From positions 1 through 40,675 of the forward strand of contig JAKCCX010000017.1 in the NCBI GenBank assembly GCA_021838715.1: a DNA stretch of 40,675 nt, written 5' to 3'. The DNA is from Pseudomonadota bacterium (lineage in GTDB: Bacteria > Pseudomonadota > Gammaproteobacteria > Burkholderiales > Burkholderiaceae_F). The position numbers and the translations under genes are program-made. The notes below the pieces were generated by a model. The model saw only the letters and a program-made list of their open reading frames with translations, made no database searches and was not told where the DNA came from. This document shows positions 16,666-25,902 of this stretch, piece after piece. The number at the start of each line of letters is the position of its first letter. Positions within the stretch are counted from its first letter, which is position 1.

Positions 16666-18408
16666 TCAGAACTCTTCCCAGTCGTCCTCCGCCTTCGCGG
16701 ACGGCTTGACGGTGCCGGTGGACGCCGGCGCCGGGGCGGCGGCCGCAGCCGGAGTCCGATGCGGGGTCGCCGGCGCGTTCGATCGCGCCGACGCCTGGGC
16801 GGCGGCGATCACCCGGGTCGCCTCGTTCTGGCCGAGCTTGAACGTCGACACCGACTGCGCCAGTTGCACCGCCTGCTCGCGCAGGCTGGCCGCCGCGGCC
16901 GCGCTTTCCTCGACCAGGGCCGCATTCTGCTGCGTCATCTGGTCGAGCTGGGTCACCGCGGTGTTCACCTGACTGATTCCGGAGTTCTGCTCCATCGTCG
17001 CCGACGCGATCTCCGCGAGCAGGTCGGTCACGCGCCGGACCTGGTCGACCAGATCGCGCATGGTCTTGCCCGCATCGGTGACCTGGCGCGAACCGCTCTC
17101 GACCTTGGCGACCGAATCGGCGATCAGCGACTTGATCTCGCGGGCCGCCTGCGCACTGCGCTGCGCAAGGTTGCGCACCTCGCCGGCCACGACGGCGAAG
17201 CCGCGGCCCTGCTCGCCGGCACGCGCGGCTTCCACCGCGGCATTCAAGGCGAGGATGTTGGTCTGAAATGCAATCCCGTCGATGACTCCGATGATCTCGG
17301 CGATCTTGCGGCTGCTGGCCTCGATTTCAACCATCGTTTCGACGACCTGACCCACCGCCTTGCCGCCGCGCCCGGCGACGTCGGACGCCGCGGCAGCGAG
17401 CTGGTTGGCCTGGCGCGCGGAGTCGGTGTTCTGCTTGACAGTGCTCGACAGCTGTTCCATCGATGCCGCGGTCTGCTCGAGACTGCTCGCCTGCTGCTCG
17501 GTACGGGCGGACAGGTCGGAATTGCCGCTGGCGATCTGATCCGAGGCGGTTGCGACAGAATCGACCCCGGCGCGCACGCTGCTGACGACCTTGCGCAGGC
17601 CGCTCACCATGCTGTCCAGGGAGCGCTGGAGATGCGCGAGTTCGTCGTTGCCTTCGGCGACGACCTCGCAGGTCAGATCGCCCTTCGACACGGCGTCGGC
17701 GACGCGGATCGACATTTCCAGCGGCCTCGTGATCGACCGCGTGAGCATCACGCCCAGGCTGATCGCAAACACCACGCCGGCGGCCGTGAGCGCGCCGATG
17801 ATCCAGGCGCTGGTGCGGAACACCTGGGACGTCGCCGCGGCATCGGCCGCGGAATTGCTGACTTTCCATTCGACCATGGCATGCAGGGTGGTCTCCGCGG
17901 TGCTCAGCACGTTGCTGAAATCATCGCTGATCGTGATCGGAGCAACCGGCGCCGCGCCCCCCGAGGCCGCGGCGGGAGCGGGAGCCGCCGAACGGGCTGC
18001 GATGGCATCCGCAACCGTCGCGAAATCCTTGCCATATTGCTCGAGCATCGAGGCCGCCAGCGTGGCCAACCCTTTGCCCTGATCCGAACTTTCGAACAGG
18101 GGCGCGGCCTTCTGGAGGTTCGCGATCGCATCCTTGTAGGACTGCCGCGCCTGATCGACCAGCGTCGAGCGGGCGTCGGCATTCGTGATGAGAATCGCCT
18201 GCTCCAGTGCCTGCGCCGAATAGGCCGCCGAGGCCTCCGCCCGCGCCGCCAGCTTCAGGCCGCTGAGATCGTCCTGATACATCGCCTGGGCGCGCTGATC
18301 CATTCGCCAGGTTCCCCATGCGCCGACGGCGCCGATCGCCGCGCCGATGAGCGCCAGGAACAGGAATGAGGTAAGCAGTCGCTTGGAGATCGCGAATCGG
18401 TTCAGCAT
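16666..18408 (-). CDS. Methyl-accepting chemotaxis protein
   Basis: 580 residues. Membrane segment 1 is at about 11-31, a periplasmic sensor domain of about 165 residues (four-helix-bundle-like, with an Ala/Pro-rich patch near 140-155) follows, and membrane segment 2 is at about 200-222. Then come a HAMP domain (from about 223, [20 protein letters not shown]) and a long cytoplasmic signalling hairpin. Its tip is at about 385-425 with the hallmark [20 protein letters not shown]. The last five residues, DWEEF, resemble the NWETF-type tether that recruits the methylation enzymes CheR and CheB. The ligand is unknown. cheW lies just upstream on the same strand, and the receptor-CheW pair would signal to CheA, which is not in this window. 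Confidence 0.95.
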   Translation of the reverse strand: MLNRFAISKRLLTSFLFLALIGAAIGAVGAWGTWRMDQRAQAMYQDDLSGLKLAARAEASAAYSAQALEQAILITNADARSTLVDQARQSYKDAIANLQKAAPLFESSDQGKGLATLAASMLEQYGKDFATVADAIAARSAAPAPAAASGGAAPVAPITISDDFSNVLSTAETTLHAMVEWKVSNSAADAAATSQVFRTSAWIIGALTAAGVVFAISLGVMLTRSITRPLEMSIRVADAVSKGDLTCEVVAEGNDELAHLQRSLDSMVSGLRKVVSSVRAGVDSVATASDQIASGNSDLSARTEQQASSLEQTAASMEQLSSTVKQNTDSARQANQLAAAASDVAGRGGKAVGQVVETMVEIEASSRKIAEIIGVIDGIAFQTNILALNAAVEAARAGEQGRGFAVVAGEVRNLAQRSAQAAREIKSLIADSVAKVESGSRQVTDAGKTMRDLVDQVRRVTDLLAEIASATMEQNSGISQVNTAVTQLDQMTQQNAALVEESAAAAASLREQAVQLAQSVSTFKLGQNEATRVIAAAQASARSNAPATPHRTPAAAAAPAPASTGTVKPSAKAEDDWEEF

Positions 18409-18475
18409 GATGGAACGCCCCTAATCGGTTGCGGTGGTTTCCGGTCTGGTGCCGTTTGGATCGTGGGTCGTGCGC

Positions 18476-18997
18476 CTACGCCGGCACGGCCGCTTCCTGG
18501 TGCGCCAGGTTGATCAGCGCCATATCCGAACTCGACATCAAACGATCGATATCGATCAGAATCAGCATGCGCTCTTCGTCTCCGGACCGGATGCTGCCCA
18601 GCCCGGTGATGTAATCCTGATCCAGCAACGAACTGAATTCCGGCGCCGGCTTGATCTGCTCGGGGGAAAGTTCGAGCACATCGCTGACGGAGTCGACGAC
18701 GGCACCGACCACCCGGCCGTTGATGTTCAGGATGATGACCACCGTGAAGGCGTCGTACCGGGCCTCCCCGAGGTTGAACTTCATGCGCAGATCGACGATC
18801 GGTACGATGACGCCGCGCAGGTTGATCACGCCCTTGATGAAGGGCGGCGCGCCGGCGATGCGGGTCACGGTATCGTAGCCGCGGATCTCCTGCACCTTCA
18901 GGATGTCGATGCCGTATTCTTCACCTCCGAGGCGGAACGTCAGGAATTCCCGGATCCGGCCCGGATTCTTGGCCTCAAAGCGCTCCATCACACCCAT
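18476..18997 (-). CDS. cheW: Chemotaxis coupling protein
   Basis: 173 residues from ATG at 18997, six bases after AAGGAG; the TTG two codons earlier is less likely. A single CheW domain runs from about 15 to 160: [49 protein letters not shown], and later [11 protein letters not shown]. CheW links chemoreceptors to the kinase CheA at the cell pole. It sits between fliA (upstream, separated by a terminator) and the receptor gene 67 bases downstream, with which it probably forms a small chemotaxis operon. Confidence 0.97.
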   Translation of the reverse strand: MGVMERFEAKNPGRIREFLTFRLGGEEYGIDILKVQEIRGYDTVTRIAGAPPFIKGVINLRGVIVPIVDLRMKFNLGEARYDAFTVVIILNINGRVVGAVVDSVSDVLELSPEQIKPAPEFSSLLDQDYITGLGSIRSGDEERMLILIDIDRLMSSSDMALINLAHQEAAVPA

Positions 18998-19088
18998 GTG
19001 CAACTCCTTGCAATTCGGCGCACCGGCGCCGAGATGAAGACATTGGATGCTGCGATTGTGGGTTGCGCCGGCCGCTCGCGTTCCGAGG

Positions 19089-19108
19089 AAAAAGGCCGGT
19101 TTTCCGGC
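19089..19108 (-). terminator. Intrinsic terminator after fliA
   Basis: On the minus strand, directly after the fliA stop codon: stem GCCGG, loop AAAA, CCGGC, then CTTTTT. The stem is short but GC-only. It separates the flhB-flhA-flhF-flhG-fliA unit from cheW and the receptor. Confidence 0.8.
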
Positions 19109-19843
19109 TCACCAGCTCTTCAGCTTCGCCCGCAGCCGGGATACCGCCTGGCTGTGCAACTGGCAAACCCGCGACTCGGTCACGCCCATCACGGCGCCGA
19201 TTTCGCGAAGGTTGAGGTCCTGCTCGTAGTACATGCTCATCAACAACTTCTCGCGCTCGGGCAGGTTCTCGATGGCTTCGACCAGCGCAGTGCGAAAGCG
19301 CTTGTCGCGCAGGATCTCCATCGGTTCGCTGTCGGTCTGCGGCAGATGGCGTTCGAGATAATCCTCGTCGTTGTCCCCGCCGCCGAGATCGTCGAAATAG
19401 ATCAGTTGCGCGCCACGGGCCTCGCTCAGAAGCTCCTGGTACTCGGCAACGGAAATGTTGAGCTCCCGCGCGATCTCGCTCTCCTGGGCCGGACGCCGCA
19501 GGCGCTGCTCGACGCGGTGGATGGCATTTTCGATTTCGCGCTGGCTTTTGCGCGCCGAGCGCGGCATCCAGTCGCTGGCGCGCAGTTCATCGAGCATGGC
19601 GCCGCGGATCCGGCTCGCCGCGTAGACCTCGAACTGCGTCCCCTGCGACGCCTCGTAACGGCCGACGGCATCCATGAGACCGATCATGCCGGCCTGGATC
19701 AGGTCGTCGACCTCGACGTTTGCCGGCAGCTTCGCGACCATCTGGTGCGCGATCCGCCGCACCAAGGGCGCATACTGCTTGGCATAGTCCTGGTCCCGCT
19801 CCAGCGTTCCGCGTACGGTATACACGAAGGCGTCGCTCTTCAA
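19109..19843 (-). CDS. fliA: Flagellar RNA polymerase sigma factor sigma-28
   Basis: 244 residues from TTG at 19843. The frame continues upstream into flhG, but those residues have no sigma-factor likeness, and the TTG overlaps the flhG stop (TTGA). Region 2 is clear: YAPLVRRIAHQMVAKLPANV, EVDDLIQAGMIGLMDAVGRY and RIRGAMLDELRASDWMPRSA. Region 4 ends with LPEREKLLMSMYYEQDLNLR, EIGAVMGVTESRVCQLHSQA. FliA directs RNA polymerase to late flagellar promoters, of which several good examples occur in this window. It is held by FlgM (15866-16216). Being last in the flhB operon and starting with TTG suggests modest, coupled translation. Confidence 0.97.
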   Translation of the reverse strand: MKSDAFVYTVRGTLERDQDYAKQYAPLVRRIAHQMVAKLPANVEVDDLIQAGMIGLMDAVGRYEASQGTQFEVYAASRIRGAMLDELRASDWMPRSARKSQREIENAIHRVEQRLRRPAQESEIARELNISVAEYQELLSEARGAQLIYFDDLGGGDNDEDYLERHLPQTDSEPMEILRDKRFRTALVEAIENLPEREKLLMSMYYEQDLNLREIGAVMGVTESRVCQLHSQAVSRLRAKLKSW

Positions 19844-20607
19844 ATTACGGTCTCCACGAGCGGCGGGCGGTTTGCGGCGGGCTGCGCCGGCGTCTCCGCC
19901 CGCCACAGATCCTCCACCGGTTCGGCCGCCGATACCGTCGCACCGAAATGCCGGCGCGCGATCGCCGCTGTTCCCGACAACAGCCTACCGGCTGCCGCCT
20001 TGCCCATTCCCGAAAAAAGAAGGCGGAAAGTGGCGATCTCCGTGTCGCTCATGGTCTGCCGAATCGCGGCGAGCGCGGCCGTTCCGGCATCCGGACTCGA
20101 ATCCATCGGAATCAGCGCCTGCCGCAACACAGCCAGCTCGCCGATCCGCCGCAGGAACGCCAGGCGCGTCGGCGGCAGCGTCAGGACGATATGCTGCACG
20201 CGCGCCCCCACGGACTCGATCGTCTGGGTGATCCGCGGCGCCTGCCCTTTTTCGCCGCAGGCACGATCGATCGCGCGCGCCGCCGGCAGCACCCACAGCG
20301 ACGTGGCCGGGACGGCGAGGACCGCGTCGCCGAGATCGCAATCCCCTTCGAGCGCATGATCGAGGTCGTAGCGCGCCTTGAGTCCGAAGGCGTGGGCGAC
20401 CTGGCTGCGGGCGCCGTCGACGATCAGCGTCGCCGTCGGGCCGGCCGGCCCCATCCGTTCGGAAATCTCCTGCGCCCGTCGCGCAATCGCCGCCGCCTGC
20501 CCTGCGGTGCGGCCCGCAGGCTGGATGACGAGCGACCAGCGTGCCGGACGGCGCCCGAACATCCGGCGCAGGCCGCTGGCTTGGTCCGATGCGTGGAATG
20601 GCCTCAT
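19840..20607 (-). CDS. flhG: FlhG/FleN-like protein with degenerate ATPase motifs
   Basis: 255 residues from ATG at 20607. The position between flhF (7 bases upstream) and fliA (overlap of 4) is the standard site of flhG, the MinD-type ATPase that limits flagellar number with FlhF. The N-terminal motif DQASGLRRM (8-16) is kept; in FlhG this DQAxxLR segment contacts and activates the FlhF GTPase. The Walker A position, normally KGGxGKT/S, reads QPAGRTAGQA (29-38) with no lysine pair. The DxDxG-type block is reduced to LIVDGARSQ, and the later Walker B aspartate is replaced (HIVLTLPP). It therefore probably does not hydrolyse ATP. Assignment rests on context, the N-terminal motif and residual fold similarity such as KARYDLDHALEGDCDLGDAV. 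Confidence 0.82.
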   Translation of the reverse strand: MRPFHASDQASGLRRMFGRRPARWSLVIQPAGRTAGQAAAIARRAQEISERMGPAGPTATLIVDGARSQVAHAFGLKARYDLDHALEGDCDLGDAVLAVPATSLWVLPAARAIDRACGEKGQAPRITQTIESVGARVQHIVLTLPPTRLAFLRRIGELAVLRQALIPMDSSPDAGTAALAAIRQTMSDTEIATFRLLFSGMGKAAAGRLLSGTAAIARRHFGATVSAAEPVEDLWRAETPAQPAANRPPLVETVI

Positions 20608-20614
20608 GAACGGA

Positions 20615-22378
20615 TCAGGACGCCCGGACCGCCAGTTCCTGTGCCGCCGCACCCGCGGCGAAGGCCTGCGCCTCCTCGCCATCGAGCGAAAACGAGGAGC
20701 CGAACGGCTTCAACGCAATGTGGGCGAGCAGCGCGGGGTTGGCCGCATGCCAGTCCTCCGGAACCCGCTGGCCGTTGGTGATTCCGAGCAGCGGCGCACG
20801 ATACCGCATCATGCAGTCGAGCGCGCCGCCGATCCGCGCCGCCTCGTCGATCTTGGTCAACACCGTACCCTGCATGCCGCCCAAACGCCATGCCCGCGAC
20901 ACCTCGTCCAGCGTCTCGGCGTGCGATGCGGCGTTGAGCAACAGAACCCGCTGGATGGGCTGGTCGGCGAACCGCACTTCGTCGAGCAGTCCCAGCATTT
21001 CGGTCAGGCGCTGATCCCGCTGCGACATCCCGCAGGTATCGATCAGCACCGTGCGCTTGCCGCGCAGCGACGCCAGCACATCTTTCAGGCTCGATGCGTC
21101 GTGGGCCGCGAACACCGGCACGCCCAGAATGCGGCCGTAACTGCGCAATTGTTCGTGCGCGCCGATCCGGTAGGAGTCGAGCGTGATCAGGCCGAGGCTC
21201 GACGCACCGTGGCGCACCGCATGCCGGGCCGCCAACTTGGCGATCGTCGTGGTCTTGCCGACCCCCGTGGGCCCGACCAGCGCGATCGCCCCGGTGCCGG
21301 AGACCGGATTTTCGTCCTCGACCGGGCAGCGGACGTTGCGCGCCACCACCGCCTGCAGCCAGGCGTCGGCCTGCGCGGCCTCCAGGCCGGCCGGCGTCTT
21401 CTCGGCGACGCGGCGCGCCAGTTCGGGGGAAAATCCCGACATCAACAGGCGAATCATCACCTGCCGGGCCAGCGCGAGTTGCCCCGGCGCAGTCGTCGCG
21501 GCAAGCGGCCGCGTCGCCGCGACCTTCGACGCAAGGTTGACTTCCAGGTTGGAGATCCGGTCCGCCAGCACGGAACGCAGCGAGCGCAACTCCTCCATCA
21601 CGCGGGTGTCGCCCGTCGGCGAGGAGGTCTGCGTCCCGGCCGCGATTCCGCCCGCCGCGGTCGATGGCGCGGCACCGAACAAGTCCGGCACCGCGGCGGC
21701 CACGGCCGGCTCTACGGCCGGGGGCGGCGGCGCCGCGGTTGTCGCCGAAAGTGCCGCGGAGGGTGCGGCAGGCGTCACGGCAGGCGCAGATGCCGCCGGG
21801 TGCGGCGTTGCCGGCGCGGGCTCCGCCGGCTGCGACAGGAACGGTTCCGCCCGCGAGGGGCGGCGACGGAACACCGCGGGCGCGGCGCTTGCGACCGGCT
21901 CGGCCGCGACGGCAACAGGACGAAACGCTGCGGCGGGGGGCGAAGCGGGCCGCAAAGCGGGAGGCGCCGGTTCCTCATCGGCGTGCGCAACGTCGTCGTA
22001 CATCGCCGCGCCGCCGAGGCGCGGCTGCGCGATGGTGGTCTGGCGACGGATGAATTCCTGGAAGGACTCCGGCATGGCGCGGCCGGGGCGGGCCGGCTCC
22101 GGCTTCGCCGCGGCGTTGACCGGCGGCTTGCGCGCCACCGACGGCATCTTGCCGCGCATCGCGACGCTCGCCGAGGTCGCCGAGGCAGCCGAGGCCACGT
22201 TGACCGGCTCGAACTCGTCGACCAGGTTGCGCATCTGTCCCTCGGCCGCGGCGATGATCTCGATGCGCCCGGAATCCAGGCGGCGGTTGGAGAGGATGAC
22301 CGCTTCGGCCCCCAGTTCCAGGCGAACCCGGTGCAGGGCTTCGCGGGCGGTCGTCGCTACATATCGTCTGAATCCCAT
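20615..22378 (-). CDS. flhF: Flagellar placement GTPase FlhF
   Basis: 587 residues. FlhF is an SRP-family GTPase that marks the pole for flagellar assembly. Residues 1-60 are the B domain start (MGFRRYVATTAREALHRVRL). A very long Ala/Pro-rich linker fills about 60-255. The N domain is about 258-345 and the G domain about 360-560, with P-loop GPTGVGKTT (369-377), LITLDSYRIGAHEQL (397-411) and DTCGMSQRD (447-455). The typical protein is 400-500 residues; the excess is the linker. A good ribosome site (AAGGAGA) precedes ATG at 22378. It follows flhA after 62 bases. Confidence 0.95.
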   Translation of the reverse strand: MGFRRYVATTAREALHRVRLELGAEAVILSNRRLDSGRIEIIAAAEGQMRNLVDEFEPVNVASAASATSASVAMRGKMPSVARKPPVNAAAKPEPARPGRAMPESFQEFIRRQTTIAQPRLGGAAMYDDVAHADEEPAPPALRPASPPAAAFRPVAVAAEPVASAAPAVFRRRPSRAEPFLSQPAEPAPATPHPAASAPAVTPAAPSAALSATTAAPPPPAVEPAVAAAVPDLFGAAPSTAAGGIAAGTQTSSPTGDTRVMEELRSLRSVLADRISNLEVNLASKVAATRPLAATTAPGQLALARQVMIRLLMSGFSPELARRVAEKTPAGLEAAQADAWLQAVVARNVRCPVEDENPVSGTGAIALVGPTGVGKTTTIAKLAARHAVRHGASSLGLITLDSYRIGAHEQLRSYGRILGVPVFAAHDASSLKDVLASLRGKRTVLIDTCGMSQRDQRLTEMLGLLDEVRFADQPIQRVLLLNAASHAETLDEVSRAWRLGGMQGTVLTKIDEAARIGGALDCMMRYRAPLLGITNGQRVPEDWHAANPALLAHIALKPFGSSFSLDGEEAQAFAAGAAAQELAVRAS

Positions 22379-22440
22379 GTCGTTCTCCTTGCCGCTTCCG
22401 TCTTATACCGCGTTCCCGATCAACTCGTCGCACCAACCCG

Positions 22441-24531
22441 TCATGCCCGCGCGCCGAGGACGTTGTTCACCCGGATCACACTCGTCTCCGGAACCTCCGC
22501 ATGCCCCAGCACCCGCAGTCGGGGCGCCGCGCGCTTGAGCAGACGCGCCAGCGGCAACCGCAAGCGGTCCGGCACCAGCAGCGTCGGCGTGACGCCGATC
22601 TCTTCCTGCCGCTTCGCGACGGCCGCCGCGTTGCGCTGCAGCGCATCGACCAGCCCGGGTTCGAACGCCGGCACCTCGCCGGGCGCGCCCAGGGACTGCA
22701 CGAGCAGCTTTTCCAGATCCTGATCCAGCGCGATCACCGGCAGTTCGCGCGTCGAGCCGAACCACGCCTGCGCGATCGACGCGCGCAGCGCGGTCCGCAC
22801 CGCCACCGTCAACTCCGCCGCGTCGGTGCTGCGGGTGGCCGCGTCCGCCAGGGTTTCGAGGATCGTGCGCAGGTCGCGGATATGAACGCCTTCGTCGAGC
22901 AGGTTGGCGAGCACCTTCTGCAGCGTCGCGAGCGGGATCAGCTTCGGCACCAAGTCGTCGACGAGCTTGGGGTAGTTGCGTCCGAAGTGGTCGAGCAGCG
23001 CCTGCGTCTCCGCCCGGCCCAGCAGCTGCCCGGCACTGGTCAGCAACAGGTGATTGATGTGGGTCGCGACCACCGTCGCGCAGTCGACGACCGTATAGCC
23101 CAGGACCTGGGCGGAATCCTTCGCACCCGCGTCGATCCAGATCGCCGGCAGACCGAACGCCGGATCCTGGGTCGGGGTGCCCGGCAGCGCCTGGGTGATG
23201 TTCCCCGGGTTGATCGCCAGGAACTGTCCGGAGAAGGCCTCGCCCTCGCCAACCACCACCCCCTTGAGCAGCACCCGGTACTGCGTGGGCTTGAGGTCGA
23301 GGTTGTCGCGGATGTGCACCGACGGCGGCAGGAAGCCGACTTCCTGGGCGAACTTCTTGCGGATCGCCTTGATGCGCTTGAGCAACTCGCCGTCCGCCTT
23401 GGCGTCGACGAGCGCGATCAGGCGGTATCCGACCTCCAGCCCCACTACGTCCACCGGCACGATGTCGTCCCAGCTCGCCTCCTGCGCCGCGGCAGGGGCC
23501 GGCGCCGCCGCGGCCTGCTCCTGGGCCTTCTTCTCGTCCGCCTGCTTGCCGCGCCGCACCAGGAACCAGGACGAATAGCCGCACAGCGCCGCCAGCATCA
23601 GGAACACCATCGACGGCATCCCCGGAATGCTGCCGAGGATGGCGAGGATCGCCGCGGTGATCCCCAGGGCGCGCGGCGTCGCCATCACGCTGTCGAGGAT
23701 CTGCGTGCCGATGTCGTTGTCGTCGGCACCGACGCGCGAAACGATCAAACCCGCCGCGATCGAGATCGTCAGCGCCGGGATCTGCGCGACCAGGCCGTCG
23801 CCGATGGTGAGCATGACGTAGTTGTTGACCGCCGACATGATCGGCATGCCGTGCTGCAGGACGCCGATCGCCAGGCCGCCGATGATATTGATGAACAGCA
23901 CGATGATCCCGGCGACCGCGTCGCCGCGCACGAACTTGCTCGCGCCGTCCATCGCGCCGTAGAAGTCGGCTTCGAGCGCGACCTCGGAACGGCGGCGGCG
24001 GGCCTCCTTGTCGTCGATCAGCCCCGAATTCATGTCGGCATCGATCGCCATCTGCTTGCCGGGCATCGCGTCGAGGGTGAAACGCGCGGCCACTTCGGCG
24101 ATCCGCCCCGCGCCTTTGGTGACGACCATGAAGTTGATCACCACCAGGATCGCGAACACGATCAGGCCGACGGTGAAGTTGCCGCCGATCACGAAGTGGC
24201 CGAACGACTCGATGACCTTGCCCGCCGCGCCCGCCCCGGTATGCCCGCGCGTCAGCACCACCCGCGTCGACGCGACGTTGAGCGACAGCCGCATCAAGGT
24301 GGTGAGCAGCAGCACGGTGGGAAAGGCGGCGAAATCGAGCGGCTTCTTGGTGTACGTCGCCACCATCAGGATTACCAGCGCCAGCGCGATGTTGAAGGTG
24401 AACAGGATGTCCAGCGCAAACGGCGGCAGCGGCAGCATCATCATCGCGAGGATGAGGAACACCACCAGCGGGACGGCGAGCGAGCGCCACGGGACGGCCT
24501 GGAAAAGCGGGTGTTTCAGAACGGCGTCCAT
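22441..24531 (-). CDS. flhA: Flagellar export gate protein FlhA
   Basis: 696 residues, the family length. The N-terminal half (to about 330) has about eight membrane segments, starting VPLVVFLILAMMMLPLPPFA, and the FHIPEP-family signature region, with the conserved cytosolic loop at about 140-210 containing FTLDAMPGKQMAIDADMNSG. The C-terminal half (about 360-690) is the soluble domain that forms the nonameric ring docking chaperone-substrate complexes (FlgN, FliS, FliT). It includes DVVGLEVGYRLIALVDAKAD and the end region VPETSVIRVNNVLG. GGAG lies upstream of ATG at 24531. Co-transcribed with flhB. Confidence 0.98.
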   Translation of the reverse strand: MDAVLKHPLFQAVPWRSLAVPLVVFLILAMMMLPLPPFALDILFTFNIALALVILMVATYTKKPLDFAAFPTVLLLTTLMRLSLNVASTRVVLTRGHTGAGAAGKVIESFGHFVIGGNFTVGLIVFAILVVINFMVVTKGAGRIAEVAARFTLDAMPGKQMAIDADMNSGLIDDKEARRRRSEVALEADFYGAMDGASKFVRGDAVAGIIVLFINIIGGLAIGVLQHGMPIMSAVNNYVMLTIGDGLVAQIPALTISIAAGLIVSRVGADDNDIGTQILDSVMATPRALGITAAILAILGSIPGMPSMVFLMLAALCGYSSWFLVRRGKQADEKKAQEQAAAAPAPAAAQEASWDDIVPVDVVGLEVGYRLIALVDAKADGELLKRIKAIRKKFAQEVGFLPPSVHIRDNLDLKPTQYRVLLKGVVVGEGEAFSGQFLAINPGNITQALPGTPTQDPAFGLPAIWIDAGAKDSAQVLGYTVVDCATVVATHINHLLLTSAGQLLGRAETQALLDHFGRNYPKLVDDLVPKLIPLATLQKVLANLLDEGVHIRDLRTILETLADAATRSTDAAELTVAVRTALRASIAQAWFGSTRELPVIALDQDLEKLLVQSLGAPGEVPAFEPGLVDALQRNAAAVAKRQEEIGVTPTLLVPDRLRLPLARLLKRAAPRLRVLGHAEVPETSVIRVNNVLGARA

Positions 24532-24584
24532 TTCGCTATTGCTCCGTCAACGAACCACGTTGCGCACGCCGGCCGAGGAAGGCC

Positions 24585-24609
24585 CCCGCTTCCGCCGGGC
24601 GGGAGCGGG
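24585..24609. repeat. Strong GC hairpin between flhB and flhA
   Basis: CCCGCTTCCGCC at 24585-24596 and GGCGGGAGCGGG at 24598-24609 pair over nearly their full length, with one mismatch or wobble. It lies in the 119-base flhB-flhA gap and is followed by a G-rich run (GAGGGGGTGATGAGGGG). There is no U tract, so it is not an ordinary terminator. It may slow or tune read-through from flhB to flhA, or be a dispersed palindromic repeat: a similar element occurs at 26565-26586. Confidence 0.55.
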
Positions 24610-24650
24610 AGGGGGTGATGAGGGGCTGCGGATCGGCTTGCATGTCGGCC

Positions 24651-25805
24651 TCACGCCTGCGCCATCGGTTCGAGGGGATCCATTCCCTCCGGCACCGCGA
24701 TGTCATGCGGCTCCACCGGTCGCGGCCCCACCCCCTGGGCATAGCTCCGGAGCTGGAAGATATAGGCGAGCACCTGCGCCACCGCGGTGTACAGCGCGGC
24801 CGGGATCTCCTCGCCGATCTCGACGTGCTTGTAGAGCGCGCGGGCCAGCGGCGGCGCTTCGAGCTGCGGCACGCCCGCCCCGCGCGCAACTTCGCGGATG
24901 CGCATCGCCACGTCGTCCATGCCCTTGGCGACCACCACCGGGGCGCGGTGCCGATCCTCCAGGTACTTGATCGCGACGGAGAAGTGCTCGGGATTGGTGA
25001 CCACCACGTCGGCTTTGGGAACGGCCGTCATCATGCGGCGCCGGGCCATGTCGCGCTGCGCGCGGCGCACCCGTGCCTTGATCTGCGGGTCGCCCTGCAT
25101 CTCGCGCGCCTCGTCGCGCATTTCGGTGGCCGTCATGCGCAAGCGGTTGCGAAAGGAAATGATCTGGTACGGCACGTCGATTGCCGCGATCACGGCCAGT
25201 GCGACCGCCATCAGCGCCGACGCCGCAAGCGCCAGGTGGAAGGATTCGGCGACCGCCCGCGCGCTGCCTTCTCCAGCGAGGGACGCGAAGCGGTCGAGAT
25301 GGGTGGCGACATAGCTGCCGCCGACGATGGCGAGGAGGATCGCCAGCAGCGACGTCTTGGCCAGTCCAACCAGGGACTGCCACGAAAACAACCGCCCGAA
25401 CCCGCCAACCAGACTCAGACGCTCGAGTTTCGGTGCGGCCGCACCCGGCACGAACACCAACCCGCCGATCGCCAGCGGCGCGGCCACGGCCGCGATCGCC
25501 AGGACGAGGAAAATCGGAGCCGTGCCCGTCATCGCCGCGGAAACGCAGGTTCCCAGCCGCGCCAGCATCGCCGCCGGATCGGTGGCGCTCTGCGCATCGA
25601 AGCGCAGCCCGCCGGCGACCAGGGCGCGGCTCGCCGACGCCACCGAGCCGCCCGCCAAGGTCATCACGCCGACGGATGCACCGATGATGAAGAGATTCCC
25701 CAGATCCCGCGATCTGGGAACGTTCCCTTCCTTGCGTGCATCCGCCAGACGTTTGGCGGATGGGTCTAGGGTGCGGTCCTGTCCGCTGTCGGATTCTTCG
25801 GCCAT
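24651..25805 (-). CDS. flhB: Flagellar export switch protein FlhB
   Basis: 384 residues from ATG at 25805 (MAEESD, where the family normally begins); an in-frame ATG at 25832 would add nine residues, and neither has a strong ribosome site. There are four membrane segments between about 35 and 215, the conserved GGFGRLFSWQSLVGLAKTSL region, and the cytosolic domain from about 220. FlhB cleaves itself at an NPTH site to switch export from rod/hook to filament substrates. Here the site reads NPEH (residues 271-274, codons at 24984-24995), so Thr is replaced by Glu while the catalytic Asn-Pro is kept. The C-terminal part (APVVVAKGMDDVAMRIREVA) is typical. First gene of the flhB-flhA-flhF-flhG-fliA unit. 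Confidence 0.96.
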   Translation of the reverse strand: MAEESDSGQDRTLDPSAKRLADARKEGNVPRSRDLGNLFIIGASVGVMTLAGGSVASASRALVAGGLRFDAQSATDPAAMLARLGTCVSAAMTGTAPIFLVLAIAAVAAPLAIGGLVFVPGAAAPKLERLSLVGGFGRLFSWQSLVGLAKTSLLAILLAIVGGSYVATHLDRFASLAGEGSARAVAESFHLALAASALMAVALAVIAAIDVPYQIISFRNRLRMTATEMRDEAREMQGDPQIKARVRRAQRDMARRRMMTAVPKADVVVTNPEHFSVAIKYLEDRHRAPVVVAKGMDDVAMRIREVARGAGVPQLEAPPLARALYKHVEIGEEIPAALYTAVAQVLAYIFQLRSYAQGVGPRPVEPHDIAVPEGMDPLEPMAQA

Positions 25806-25902
25806 CGAGGCAGTCGCCGTGCCCGCCGACATTGCCGGCGCGCAACGCGCATCATGAAACTGCCTCGATTATTTCGAGGAAGGACCCAGGGGGAACGATT
25901 GA

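Noticed and set aside
18420-18445. Possible sigma-28 promoter before the chemoreceptor gene (-10-like ACCGATTA on minus)
   Set aside because: At the required spacing the -35 region matches only about two of eight consensus bases.
22501-24618. 705-codon open frame on plus opposite flhA
   Set aside because: His/Arg/Gln/Asp-rich mirror of flhA, which is conserved over its whole length.
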